From: an uncultured Sunxiuqinia sp.
Lineage (GTDB): Bacteria > Bacteroidota > Bacteroidia > Bacteroidales > Prolixibacteraceae
DNA: 64,000 bases
NCBI RefSeq assembly: GCF_947495665.1
Contig: NZ_CANLZV010000018.1
Location: forward strand, 1-64,000
Direction of reading: 5' to 3'
The translations under genes and the position numbers were made by a program. Each line of letters opens with the position of its first letter. Positions within the stretch are counted from its first letter, which is position 1. Below are positions 18,441 through 25,535 of the stretch, in pieces. Under the pieces are notes generated by a model. The model had not been told where the DNA came from. It did no database searches and saw only the letters and a list, made by a program, of their open reading frames with translations.

Positions 18441-19282
18441 TCTTCCAATCGCTGACTGATGTCCATGGCTTGTACCGAATGGGTCAAGGCTCCAATTGAA
18501 ATGTAGTCAACCCCGGTGGCAGCCACGCCTTTTAAGCGTTCGATAGTCATGTTGCCCGAAGCTTCCACCTTGGCTCTTCCGTCAATCAGTTGCACGGCTT
18601 TTGTCATGGTTTCGTTATCCATATTATCGAGCATAATAATGTCTGCTTTGGCATCTACGGCTTCTTGCACCTGCTCAAGAGTAGTGGTTTCCACTTCGAT
18701 TTTGATATCTGCCGGAATTTTACTTTTGATTTGCTCCACGGCCGGAGTAATTCCGCCAGCCACTTCAATGTGGTTATCTTTAATCATCACCATGTCGTAC
18801 AATCCAATACGATGATTGCTGGCTCCTCCGGTTTTGACAGCGTATTTATCCAGCATGCGGAATCCGGGCAGGGTTTTGCGCGTGTCCAGAATCACCGTTT
18901 TCGTGTCTTTTACCGCATCGGCATATTTGGCCGACATGGTGGCAATGCCCGACAGGCGTTGGAAAAAGTTCAGTGCTGTACGTTCGGCTGTCAGCAAAGC
19001 CCGGTAGGATGCTTCGAAACGCACCAATACGGTTCCGTTGGTAACGCGAGCACCTTCTTCCACCTGAGGTTCCCAAACAAGGCTTTCATCAAAGTGGCGA
19101 AAAACCATTTCGGCAATGGGCAAGCCGGCAATTACACCATCGGCTTTGGCTACCATGTAGGCTTTGCGGCGGGTTTCTGCCGGAATGAGGTTATCGGTGG
19201 TTATGTCGCCTGTTGCAACATCTTCGTCCAGTGCCAGCTGAATTAATGTTTTAGCTGCTTCAAGTTCTTGTGCGTTCATCAT
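18437..19282 (-). CDS. nadC: Nicotinate-nucleotide pyrophosphorylase (carboxylating)
   Basis: The product is 281 residues, the normal NadC size. Signatures are DEDVATGDITTDNLIP, RTALNFFQRLSGIAT, the catalytic Lys/Arg stretch LDTRKTLPGFR (about 130-140), KTGGASNHRIGLYDMVMIKDNHI and DIIMLDNMDNE. It converts quinolinate and PRPP to nicotinate mononucleotide in de novo NAD synthesis. It overlaps nadB and coaX by 4 nt on each side, so the three genes are translationally coupled. NadA is not in the window. Confidence 0.96.
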   Translation of the reverse strand: MMNAQELEAAKTLIQLALDEDVATGDITTDNLIPAETRRKAYMVAKADGVIAGLPIAEMVFRHFDESLVWEPQVEEGARVTNGTVLVRFEASYRALLTAERTALNFFQRLSGIATMSAKYADAVKDTKTVILDTRKTLPGFRMLDKYAVKTGGASNHRIGLYDMVMIKDNHIEVAGGITPAVEQIKSKIPADIKIEVETTTLEQVQEAVDAKADIIMLDNMDNETMTKAVQLIDGRAKVEASGNMTIERLKGVAATGVDYISIGALTHSVQAMDISQRLEE

Positions 19283-20850
19283 TTTTGAATGGGGATAAAT
19301 AGTGGTTCTTTATTTTTTTGTTGAATGATATGTAGCCTGAAGTCGGGAGACTCGTGTTGGAAATCTTCCCGGATATGACCGCCACGGCTTTCCTCTCGTA
19401 GCAAGGCCGACCGGCTAATCAACAGGCAGATCTGTATAATCTGTTTGGCTTTTAATTCATTGTAGTCGGTTATTTCAGCCGGAAGCTGCTTGAGCATGGC
19501 CTCCAGTTGGATTATCGTCTCCTCCAGTTGTTTCCCGTTGCGTACAATACCAACTTTCTCCGACATTAAATCAGCAACCTTGTTTTTGAGAAGAAGGAAT
19601 GCTTCTTCGTTTCTCGGATCGTTGGAAAGTGCAGCTGGTGCTGTTTGCTTTGGCGACAGGGGGTTGCGTTTTGCGGCTTGCTCACTAGCCCGTTTTCCAA
19701 ATACCAGACACTCGAGCAAAGAGTTGCTGGCAAGCCGGTTGGCACCCATTACTCCGGTTGAAGCAACCTCGCCGCAGGCAAATAGCCCGGGGATGTTGGT
19801 TTCTCCGTTTAGGTCGGTTCTGATGCCGCCAACCATGTAATGTGCTGCCGGAGCAATCGGTAGCAGGTCGGAGGTCATGTCGTAGCCGTACTCTTTCAGT
19901 TTATTGTAGATGGTTGAAAAACGTGTTTTTATTTTTTCCGGGTTCAGGTGTTTTAAGCTCAGGTAGATGTGTGGGCTTTTCAGCTTTTGCATCTGCCGGT
20001 AAATGGAGAAGGCCACAATGTCGCGCGGAGCCAGTTCGGCCAACGGGTGTACTTCTTTCATAAAGCGTTCACCATTGGCGTTGAGCAGCCAGGCTCCTTC
20101 TCCGCGGACTGCTTCGCTGATTAAAAAGGCGTCTTTGTCTTTCAGGTAAAGGGCTGACGGGTGAAATTGAATGAATTCCATGTCAGCCAGTTCGGCGCCG
20201 GCCTCATAAGCTAAAGCAATTCCGTCGCCTGTTGCCGTATGTGGGTTGGTGGTTCGGCTGAACAGGCGCGAAAGCCCGCCCGTGGCCAGAATACTGGCTT
20301 TGGCGGTTACAAGCATGCTTTTGCCTGTGATAAAGTCAATGGCCTGAACGCCGGTACACTGTCCGTCCTCCATGAGCAGCCTGGTTACTGCCGTATATTC
20401 GAATGACGTAATGTTGGGCTGTTCTTGCACAACCTGCAGCAGGAAGCAGGTCAGCGCTTTTCCGGTCGCATCGCCGCCGGCGTGCAAAATCCGACGCTTG
20501 CTGTGGCCGCCCTCCAGTCCTAAAACGTAGTCGCCGTCTTTTTTGTCAAACTGCATTCCCAGCTCAATCAGCTCCAGAATTCGGTCACGGCCTTCGTTTA
20601 CCAACAGTTGAACGGCCTCCTTTTCACAGAGCCCACGCCCGGCAACAACCGTGTCGTGATAATGTAATTCGGGGGAATCTTCCTCGGCTATTGCACCGGC
20701 AATGCCTCCCTGTGCATAGTAGGAGTTGCTGGTGTCCAACTGTGATTTTGAAAGGATAGCAACGGTTCCGTGTTTCGACGCATGATAGGCTGCTGCTAAG
20801 CCTGCTAAGCCACTGCCAATAACAATGGTATCAAAATTTAATACTTGCAT
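19279..20850 (-). CDS. nadB: L-aspartate oxidase
   Basis: The product is 523 residues. FAD-binding VIGSGLAGLAAAYHA (about 10-24), SNSYYAQGGIAGAI, HDTVVAGRGLCEKEAV, GGHSKRRILHAGGDATGKAL, ATGGLSRLFSRTTNP and MEFIQFHPSALY are all NadB/succinate dehydrogenase-family hallmarks, and HYMVGGIRTDLNGET plus GEVASTGVMGANRLASNSLLEC complete the FAD site. It oxidises L-aspartate to iminoaspartate, which NadA condenses to quinolinate. It is first in the nadB-nadC-coaX operon, with a TACCTTTG promoter element 33 nt upstream. Confidence 0.96.
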   Translation of the reverse strand: MQVLNFDTIVIGSGLAGLAAAYHASKHGTVAILSKSQLDTSNSYYAQGGIAGAIAEEDSPELHYHDTVVAGRGLCEKEAVQLLVNEGRDRILELIELGMQFDKKDGDYVLGLEGGHSKRRILHAGGDATGKALTCFLLQVVQEQPNITSFEYTAVTRLLMEDGQCTGVQAIDFITGKSMLVTAKASILATGGLSRLFSRTTNPHTATGDGIALAYEAGAELADMEFIQFHPSALYLKDKDAFLISEAVRGEGAWLLNANGERFMKEVHPLAELAPRDIVAFSIYRQMQKLKSPHIYLSLKHLNPEKIKTRFSTIYNKLKEYGYDMTSDLLPIAPAAHYMVGGIRTDLNGETNIPGLFACGEVASTGVMGANRLASNSLLECLVFGKRASEQAAKRNPLSPKQTAPAALSNDPRNEEAFLLLKNKVADLMSEKVGIVRNGKQLEETIIQLEAMLKQLPAEITDYNELKAKQIIQICLLISRSALLREESRGGHIREDFQHESPDFRLHIIQQKNKEPLFIPIQK

Positions 20851-20882
20851 TTACTTTGAAAGTTCTCAATAAGTCAGAAAGG

Positions 20883-20890
20883 CAAAGGTA
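20883..20890 (-). promoter_or_regulatory. -7 promoter element (TACCTTTG) of nadB
   Basis: The minus strand reads TACCTTTG here, an exact TAnnTTTG match, 32-40 nt before the nadB start. No good -33 TTG is seen at the proper spacing; the 24-bp island repeat begins just upstream (20914). Confidence 0.5.
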
Positions 20891-20913
20891 TATAAATCTG
20901 TTTTATGCATGGA

Positions 20914-20937
20914 GAAATATTCGTTGTTTTTAAATTT
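20914..20937. repeat. 24-bp direct repeat, left copy
   Basis: This 24-bp stretch starting GAAATATTCG is identical to 23924-23947. The two copies bracket the accessory region and the flanking bases differ, so the match is bounded. It lies just upstream of the nadB promoter. Confidence 0.8.
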
Positions 20938-21330
20938 TAGCCGGGCAGGCTAAACTATTTTTCTTTTATCGTGTCCGTTTAGGGTTATTGGCAATTTTAC
21001 GAAAGAAGGATTGTAATAATTGTAAGCTATGGCGGAATCCTTGTCCGGCCTGTTTTGAAAGCGCTTTTATTTTCTTTTCATAAAAATAATGTTCAATAAC
21101 ATGGGCACTTTCGGGTTACCTTCTTCGAATTTCAGCAATAAATAATCACAAGATTTACCTTTTAGTCCTTTGGCATTTAAAATATTCCCTGTCGCTCATA
21201 TTCCTGACGACCACACATTCATGCCAGGACTCTCTGTCACACTTATAAGCGAGGCTACGCAACCGGAAACTTCGCAGGCTCGGCTTATTCTGATGCACCT
21301 TTTCCTTTCACACTCAAAAAATAGAATACT
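20938..21330. other. Gene-free stretch before the HU-like gene
   Basis: These about 390 nt hold no gene that I can support. No exact TAnnTTTG element is seen close to the start at 21331; a loose match (TTTAGTCCTTTGG) lies near 21159. Confidence 0.4.
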
Positions 21331-22029
21331 ATGGCTTTAAATTATGCCTTATTCGAAAATCACCTGACCAGTGATCCGGGCGATTACATGGCGGTGACTA
21401 CCAATGGAACAAGCCTGAACCAGGACGACCTGGTAAAACTGATGTTGGTACGTGGCTCTACACTAACGGAAACCGATATTCTGGCCGTACTGAAAATGGA
21501 ACGCGAAGTGGTTTGTGAACAAGCGGCCATGGGGAATCACATCACCACCCCCCTGTTTAATATCGGGTTAAGCATCAAAGGAGTCTTTCACGGATTGGAT
21601 GATTCGTACGATCCGGGGCGGCATATGGTTCGGCTAAACCTGGCACCAGGTCTTGAATTACGGCAAACAGCCTCGTCAATCAGCCCCCAAAAGGTTAAAG
21701 CAGAAAAAGTACGCCCAGTTATTGAACAGTTTGTCGATGTATCGCTAAACAGTGTCAATGAGCAAGTCAGTTCCGGTGGGCTGGCCCGCTTAAGAGGAAG
21801 CTACCTGAAGTACGATCCGGCTGATCCCGCACAGGGCATCTTCTTTATTGACGCCACCAACAATGAAACCAGGGTTACGGTTGTTTCCTTAAACAAACCC
21901 GGCGAACTCCACTTCCTGGTAACTCAACTTGCGCCTGGCGAGTACCAGGTAGAGGTTCGTACAATCCTTAAAGGGCACAAGGAAATCTCTTCCGGAAGGC
22001 TTGAACCCATGCTTAGCCTGGCCAGCTAA
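21331..22029 (+). CDS. HU-like DNA-binding domain protein with DUF4469 C-terminus
   Basis: The product is 232 residues. The N-terminal half (about 1-120: MALNYALFENHLTSDPGDYMA, DILAVLKMEREVV, FNIGLSIKGVF) matches the Bacteroidota 'HU-DNA-binding' family. The C-terminal part (about 130-225, with DATNNETRVT and VTQLAPGEYQVEVRT) fits the Ig-like DUF4469 domain. Such proteins are abundant and variable in Bacteroidota; DNA binding is inferred from fold similarity. It has its own terminator, sits alone in the accessory island, and is followed immediately by 46-bp tandem repeats rich in GGTAACTACC. Confidence 0.75.
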   Translation: MALNYALFENHLTSDPGDYMAVTTNGTSLNQDDLVKLMLVRGSTLTETDILAVLKMEREVVCEQAAMGNHITTPLFNIGLSIKGVFHGLDDSYDPGRHMVRLNLAPGLELRQTASSISPQKVKAEKVRPVIEQFVDVSLNSVNEQVSSGGLARLRGSYLKYDPADPAQGIFFIDATNNETRVTVVSLNKPGELHFLVTQLAPGEYQVEVRTILKGHKEISSGRLEPMLSLAS

Positions 22030-22080
22030 CGCGAAGAAATCCTCTTCAGCAATACATGCCAGGAAGAGGTTCGTTTTCGA

Positions 22081-22120
22081 AAAGGGCTGGTAGCTTCAAG
22101 TGGCTACCGCCCTTTTTATT
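22081..22120 (+). terminator. Terminator of the HU-like gene
   Basis: A stem of AGGGC and GGTAGC paired with GCTACC and GCCCT is followed by TTTTTATTTT. The inner GGTAGC/GCTACC arm resembles the tandem repeats that follow. Confidence 0.8.
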
Positions 22121-22134
22121 TTGGCAAAGCCAAA

Positions 22135-22248
22135 ACAAGTACCAGTAACTACCAACCATAAGGAGTACTAACTACCAGCAACAAGACTCGGTAACTACCA
22201 GCCATAAGGAGTAGTAGCTACCAGCAATAAGAAACGGTAACTACAGCC
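22135..22248. repeat. 46-bp tandem repeat, 2.5 units
   Basis: Units run 22135-22180, 22181-22226 and a partial 22227-22248. Each carries GTAACTACC and a second (A/G)CTACC motif, with about 85-90 percent identity between units by eye. They lie directly after the HU-like gene's terminator and contain no open frame of interest. Confidence 0.8.
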
Positions 22249-22276
22249 CTCTCGGGTGCGGTTTTTCAACCCGTGC

Positions 22277-22675
22277 CTTCAGGATATATCGGAAGCTCTT
22301 ATTGGCTGGACCGGATTGCAAATCCGGTCCTTTTTAACAATCGATTTACAACCCATATAAACCTAAAAAATTGTACTTTCATCCATTCATGGGAATCCAC
22401 AATAAAATATCACTGGGATATACTTACTACCTGACGTTAACGGTTGTAGAGTGGATTGATTTGTTTACGTGCCCGGAATAATTGTTGGGAGGCCGGAAGA
22501 TTATTTGCACAGTTCAGCAAGGGATGATGCAGGTGAGGAAGGGGTGGTCAAAATTGAATTTGTATGAGAAGGACTGTTGGGTTAACAGGATTACAAATCC
22601 TGGATTATAAGAGATCGGATTGCAAATCCAATCCAGCTGCTTTGTATTACATTAGCACAAATCCCGAAGAGCGGG
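22277..22675 (+). mobile_element. RAYT-derived non-autonomous element, copy 1
   Basis: This 399-bp element recurs almost unchanged at 23521-23920. It opens with a REP-like hairpin (10-bp arms 22308-22317 and 22321-22330, 3-nt loop). Next comes ATG 22389 with a RAYT/IS200-like N-terminus (SLGYTYYLTLTVVEWIDLFT). Then, in another frame after an internal deletion, the family C-terminus appears (VGRPEDYLHSSARDDAGEEG), ending at TGA 22565-22567. Two more REP palindromes follow (22586-22602 and about 22611-22633). REP-associated tyrosine transposases of Bacteroidota carry exactly these two ends in a protein of roughly 180 residues, so about two thirds of the gene is missing. It could only move with a transposase supplied from elsewhere. 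Confidence 0.82.
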
Positions 22676-22898
22676 GTGTTGCATTGTCTGGAGTTGATAT
22701 GGCTGTGAATGGAGTTAACGTGAGTAATAGCTTAGACCTAGTGATGGGGGGAGTCGCTTTTATCTCTGGGTTTGGTGGGCTGTCTCTGGATTATATTTTG
22801 TGGGAAATATTGGTTGGCAAGCACATAGCGGCAGAACTATTGGTGAGTCGATTCAAAGTAATTTTACAGACCCAAATGATTCTTATAAACCATGGTAA
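22676..22898 (+). pseudogene. Frameshifted C-terminal remnant of an Rhs/polymorphic-toxin-type protein
   Basis: Frame 1 reads GVDMAVNGVNVSNSLDLVMGG and VAFISGFG. After a single-base loss near 22776 the next frame continues GWAVSGLYFVGNIGWQAHSG and RTIGESIQSNFTDPNDSYKPW, then stops at 22896-22898. Joined, they give the hydrophobic 'GVAFIxGxGWxxSGxYF...TGxTIGExI' tail that precedes or forms the C-terminus of Bacteroidota Rhs-repeat proteins. The Rhs core is absent; the element copy 1 abuts its 5' side. Its last codons overlap the start of the next frame (ATGGTAA, 22892-22898). Confidence 0.7.
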
Positions 22899-22909
22899 AT
22901 TTATTAATA

Positions 22910-23317
22910 ATGAAGTTGTTTGATTATATATTCTATAGAGTGTGTGATTTTTATAAGAGAAAAAAAGATTCCGCAGCCGAGGTAACAAGTTCTTTAATAG
23001 TTTCTCTTATTCAATTTTTTACGATACTTGATTTTTTCCTTTTAGTTAGAATTGTTTGGGAATACCCGATTCCCGAAAATTTCAATAAGTATTGGTTCTT
23101 ACCTATTATCATTTTAATTCCAATAATAAACTGGAGCAAATATGTAAAGTCAAAGAAATATCGTGAATATAGAAAGATATGGAAAGATGAAAATCTTAAG
23201 CAAAGGGGGAAAAACGGATTTTTAATAGTTCTGTATCTTGTGATTTCGTTGCTTATACCTATATTGTATGGGTTGATTATGCAAAATATAATGGGAGGTA
23301 AAAGTTTTCTTGGATAG
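22910..23317 (+). CDS. Small multi-pass membrane protein, candidate orphan immunity protein
   Basis: The product is 135 residues from ATG 22910 (KLFDYIFYRVCDFYKRK). An alternative ATG at 22892 overlaps the stop of the Rhs remnant and adds six residues. About three to four membrane helices are visible (roughly 21-45, 60-78 and 105-125 of this start). I recognise the N-terminal pattern FDYIFYRV.xFYKKK from small membrane proteins that often lie next to Rhs genes in Bacteroidota, but no function is proven. Context suggests an immunity gene left behind after decay of its toxin. AT-rich compared with its housekeeping neighbours. Confidence 0.6.
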   Translation: MKLFDYIFYRVCDFYKRKKDSAAEVTSSLIVSLIQFFTILDFFLLVRIVWEYPIPENFNKYWFLPIIILIPIINWSKYVKSKKYREYRKIWKDENLKQRGKNGFLIVLYLVISLLIPILYGLIMQNIMGGKSFLG

Positions 23318-23326
23318 TATAAAATT

Positions 23327-23355
23327 AAAGCCCGATTGCTCGGGCTTTTTCTTTA
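23327..23355. terminator. Terminator after the small membrane protein
   Basis: An 8-bp stem (23327-23334 with 23341-23348) has a 6-nt loop and TTTTTCTTT tail. It also lies at the end of the convergent XRE remnant. Confidence 0.8.
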
Positions 23356-23520
23356 TAATAATGTTTGCAATTTAGTTTTAGTGATGAATGCATCCAGAAA
23401 GGTGTAAATCATTTTTTTGTCGTCAGGCTTCATTTTATCAACATCTTCAATCCGTTTAACCATCTCTTTGTTTAGTTGCTTTTCTGAAGCTCTTGCCAAA
23501 TAATCTAAAGAAACCCTGCT
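23353..23520 (-). pseudogene. Beheaded XRE-family regulator (C-terminal part only)
   Basis: From the junction with the repeat element at 23520/23521 the minus strand reads RVSLDYLARASEKQLNKE, then a helical tail ending KLQTLL. 'VSLDYL' followed by an about 45-residue helix is the usual end of XRE helix-turn-helix regulators in Bacteroidota. The DNA-binding helix-turn-helix, about 65-75 residues, is missing and is replaced exactly at this point by element copy 2. No start codon belongs to the remnant itself. Confidence 0.68.
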
Positions 23521-23920
23521 CTTCAGGATATATCGGAAGCTCTCATTGGCTGGACCGGATTTGCAATCCGGTCCTTTTTTAACAATCGATTTGCAATCCA
23601 TATAAACCCAAAAAATTGTACTTTCATCCATTCATGGGAATCCACAATAAAATATCACTGGGATATACTTACTACCTGACGTTAACGGTTGTAGAGTGGA
23701 TTGATTTGTTTACGTGCCCGGAATAATTGTTGGGAGGCCGGAAGATTATTTGCACAGTTCAGCAAGGGATGATGCAGGTGAGGAAGGGGTGGTCAAAATT
23801 GAATTTGTATGAGAAGGACTGTTGGGTTAACAGGATTACAAATCCTGGATTATAAGGGATCGGATTGCAAATCCGATCCAGCTGCTTTGTATTACATTAG
23901 CACAAATCCCGAAGAGCGGG
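23521..23920 (+). mobile_element. RAYT-derived non-autonomous element, copy 2
   Basis: The second copy of the 400-bp element has the same layout: hairpin 23552-23574, truncated RAYT remnant 23634-23812 with the same deletion point, and downstream palindromes. It differs from copy 1 at about ten positions by eye. In this copy the last palindrome is intact (GATCGGATT and AATCCGATC), whereas copy 1 has one arm changed. Its left end cuts the XRE gene and its right end lies 3 nt before the 24-bp direct repeat. Confidence 0.82.
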
Positions 23921-23923
23921 AGT

Positions 23924-23947
23924 GAAATATTCGTTGTTTTTAAATTT
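23924..23947. repeat. 24-bp direct repeat, right copy
   Basis: Identical to 20914-20937 over 24 bp, same orientation, 3,010 bp apart. It begins 3 nt after element copy 2. Confidence 0.8.
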
Positions 23948-24356
23948 CGTAAGTGAATGTGCAAGGCCATCAACTTTTTTCTTCTGTTTAGAAATATTTA
24001 CATTTAATTGGGTGAGGCATTGGGATTATCATCGGATATTGTAGCTCGTTTGGAGAACAATACGATTTTGTTAACCCAATTAAACGATCAACAAAAAATC
24101 AGGTCTTAGGTTATTATATGACAAAAGATCCCGTTTTCTGAAAATAAAGTCTTTTTAAAGTACAGACTTTAATTCATGATTTTATATTTTGCAGCGGATT
24201 TGTGCTGGTACATAGCTTGATGCCTTGTGCGGGACGTTTTGTTTTGGACGAGTTTTCGCTCGTTGGGCTGGCTTTGCACATATAATTTTCTGTCGGACCA
24301 AATAGATTCTTTGTATTACGGATATCATACTAACATTAACCTATCAATAAAATCGC
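23948..24356. other. Gene-free stretch before the efflux operon, with a possible gene remnant
   Basis: No full gene is seen. A 32-codon open stretch at about 24010-24108 (LGEALGLSSDIVARLENN) reads like protein but has an upstream stop and no ATG; it may be a gene fragment. No exact TAnnTTTG element was found near the adaptor start at 24357, so the efflux promoter is not located. Confidence 0.4.
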
Positions 24357-25535
24357 ATGAATTGGAGAAAAATAACGTTTGTTGTCATTGCCCTGATTGT
24401 TCTCCTGGGAGGATCGGCGGCTTTGTCAAAACTATTTATTTCGATGAAACCCGAACCCAAACAAGGGCCCGCAGCTGATGTGAAGCGCTATGTTTCAGCC
24501 AAGCAGGTTGTTTATGAGGATATCGTTTCGGGAGTTACTGCCTTGGGTGGGGTGATTGCCGGCAATGAGGTGTTGCTGGTAGCTGAAGCAGCCGGGAAAA
24601 TTGAAGCCGGAGCAGTTAGCCTGAAAAAAGGGGCTTCGTTTAAAAAAGGGCAGCATTTGGCCAGTATTTACAAAGATGAAATGGAGCTGGCCCTGAAAAG
24701 TAAAAAAAGTGTTTTTTTGAAAAGCCTGACCAATATTTTGCCCGATCTAAAAATTGACTTTCCGGACAGTTACCAAGCCTTTCAGGATTTCTTCAATCGG
24801 ATTGATTTGAATAAGGAGCTACCGGACATGCCGGCTTATGACGACGAGAAACTGAAGGTTTTTTTGGCGAGTCAGGGGATTCTGAATGATTTCTACAGCA
24901 TCCGTCAGGATGAAAAACGTTTGGAACGTCACTCCATGTATGCTCCTTTTAACGGCACATTTACACAGGTGAACCACGAAGTAGGAGCGTATGTGAACAC
25001 TGGGGGGCAAATTGCTAAAATGATTCGCACCGATATGCTGGAGCTGGAAGTTCCTGTTGAAAATGGCTTTTCGAAATGGATAAAACTGGGCGACCGGGTG
25101 AAGGTGATTACCGGACAGCACAAAAATTTGGAAGGAACAGTTGTGCGTAAGGCGGCGTTTGTCGATCAGAATTCGCAGTCGCGCAGTGTGTTTGTTAAAG
25201 TTACTCCCCAACCCGATGTTGAATTGCTTGCCGGCGAGTTTTTGTCGGTTGAGTTTCCGGGGTATTTAATTGAGGGGGCCATGGAGATTCCCCGCAGTGC
25301 GGTGTTCAATACCAATACAGTGTTTACCGTTGTTGACGGTTATTTGCAGAAACAGCAAATTAATATCATTAAAGTAAATACCTCGACCTTAATTTTTGAT
25401 GGACTGGACGAAGGAACCTACGTGGTTCAGGAGGCCTTGATCAATGTTAAAGAGCGCACGCCGGTAGAAATACTCGAAGCACAGGTAAGTGGAAATACAC
25501 CAACGAAAAAGAACAAGGATGAGAAAGGCAGTTGA
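24357..25535 (+). CDS. RND efflux periplasmic adaptor (membrane fusion protein)
   Basis: The product is 392 residues. The N-terminal membrane anchor (about 5-28) is followed by a lipoyl/barrel-sandwich half (GVIAGNEVLLVAEAAGKIEAG, about 60-85), a helical hairpin insert (about 110-190), the second lipoyl half (MYAPFNGTFTQVNHEVGAYVNTGGQI) and beta-barrel and membrane-proximal domains (VPVENGFSKWIKLGDRVKVI; EIPRSAVFNTNTVFTVVDGYL). It links the inner-membrane pump to the TolC-like channel. The next gene starts inside its 3' end (17-nt overlap). Confidence 0.92.
   Translation: MNWRKITFVVIALIVLLGGSAALSKLFISMKPEPKQGPAADVKRYVSAKQVVYEDIVSGVTALGGVIAGNEVLLVAEAAGKIEAGAVSLKKGASFKKGQHLASIYKDEMELALKSKKSVFLKSLTNILPDLKIDFPDSYQAFQDFFNRIDLNKELPDMPAYDDEKLKVFLASQGILNDFYSIRQDEKRLERHSMYAPFNGTFTQVNHEVGAYVNTGGQIAKMIRTDMLELEVPVENGFSKWIKLGDRVKVITGQHKNLEGTVVRKAAFVDQNSQSRSVFVKVTPQPDVELLAGEFLSVEFPGYLIEGAMEIPRSAVFNTNTVFTVVDGYLQKQQINIIKVNTSTLIFDGLDEGTYVVQEALINVKERTPVEILEAQVSGNTPTKKNKDEKGS

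Noticed and set aside
22564-22923. Single 119-residue ORF as one intact gene
   Set aside because: It joins the 3' end of the repeat element to an Rhs-type tail and then leaves the conserved frame after a base loss near 22776; it is a composite of remnants.
23353-23631. 92-residue minus-strand ORF as an intact gene
   Set aside because: Its N-terminal part is translated from the mobile repeat; only the C-terminal 54 codons look like an XRE regulator.
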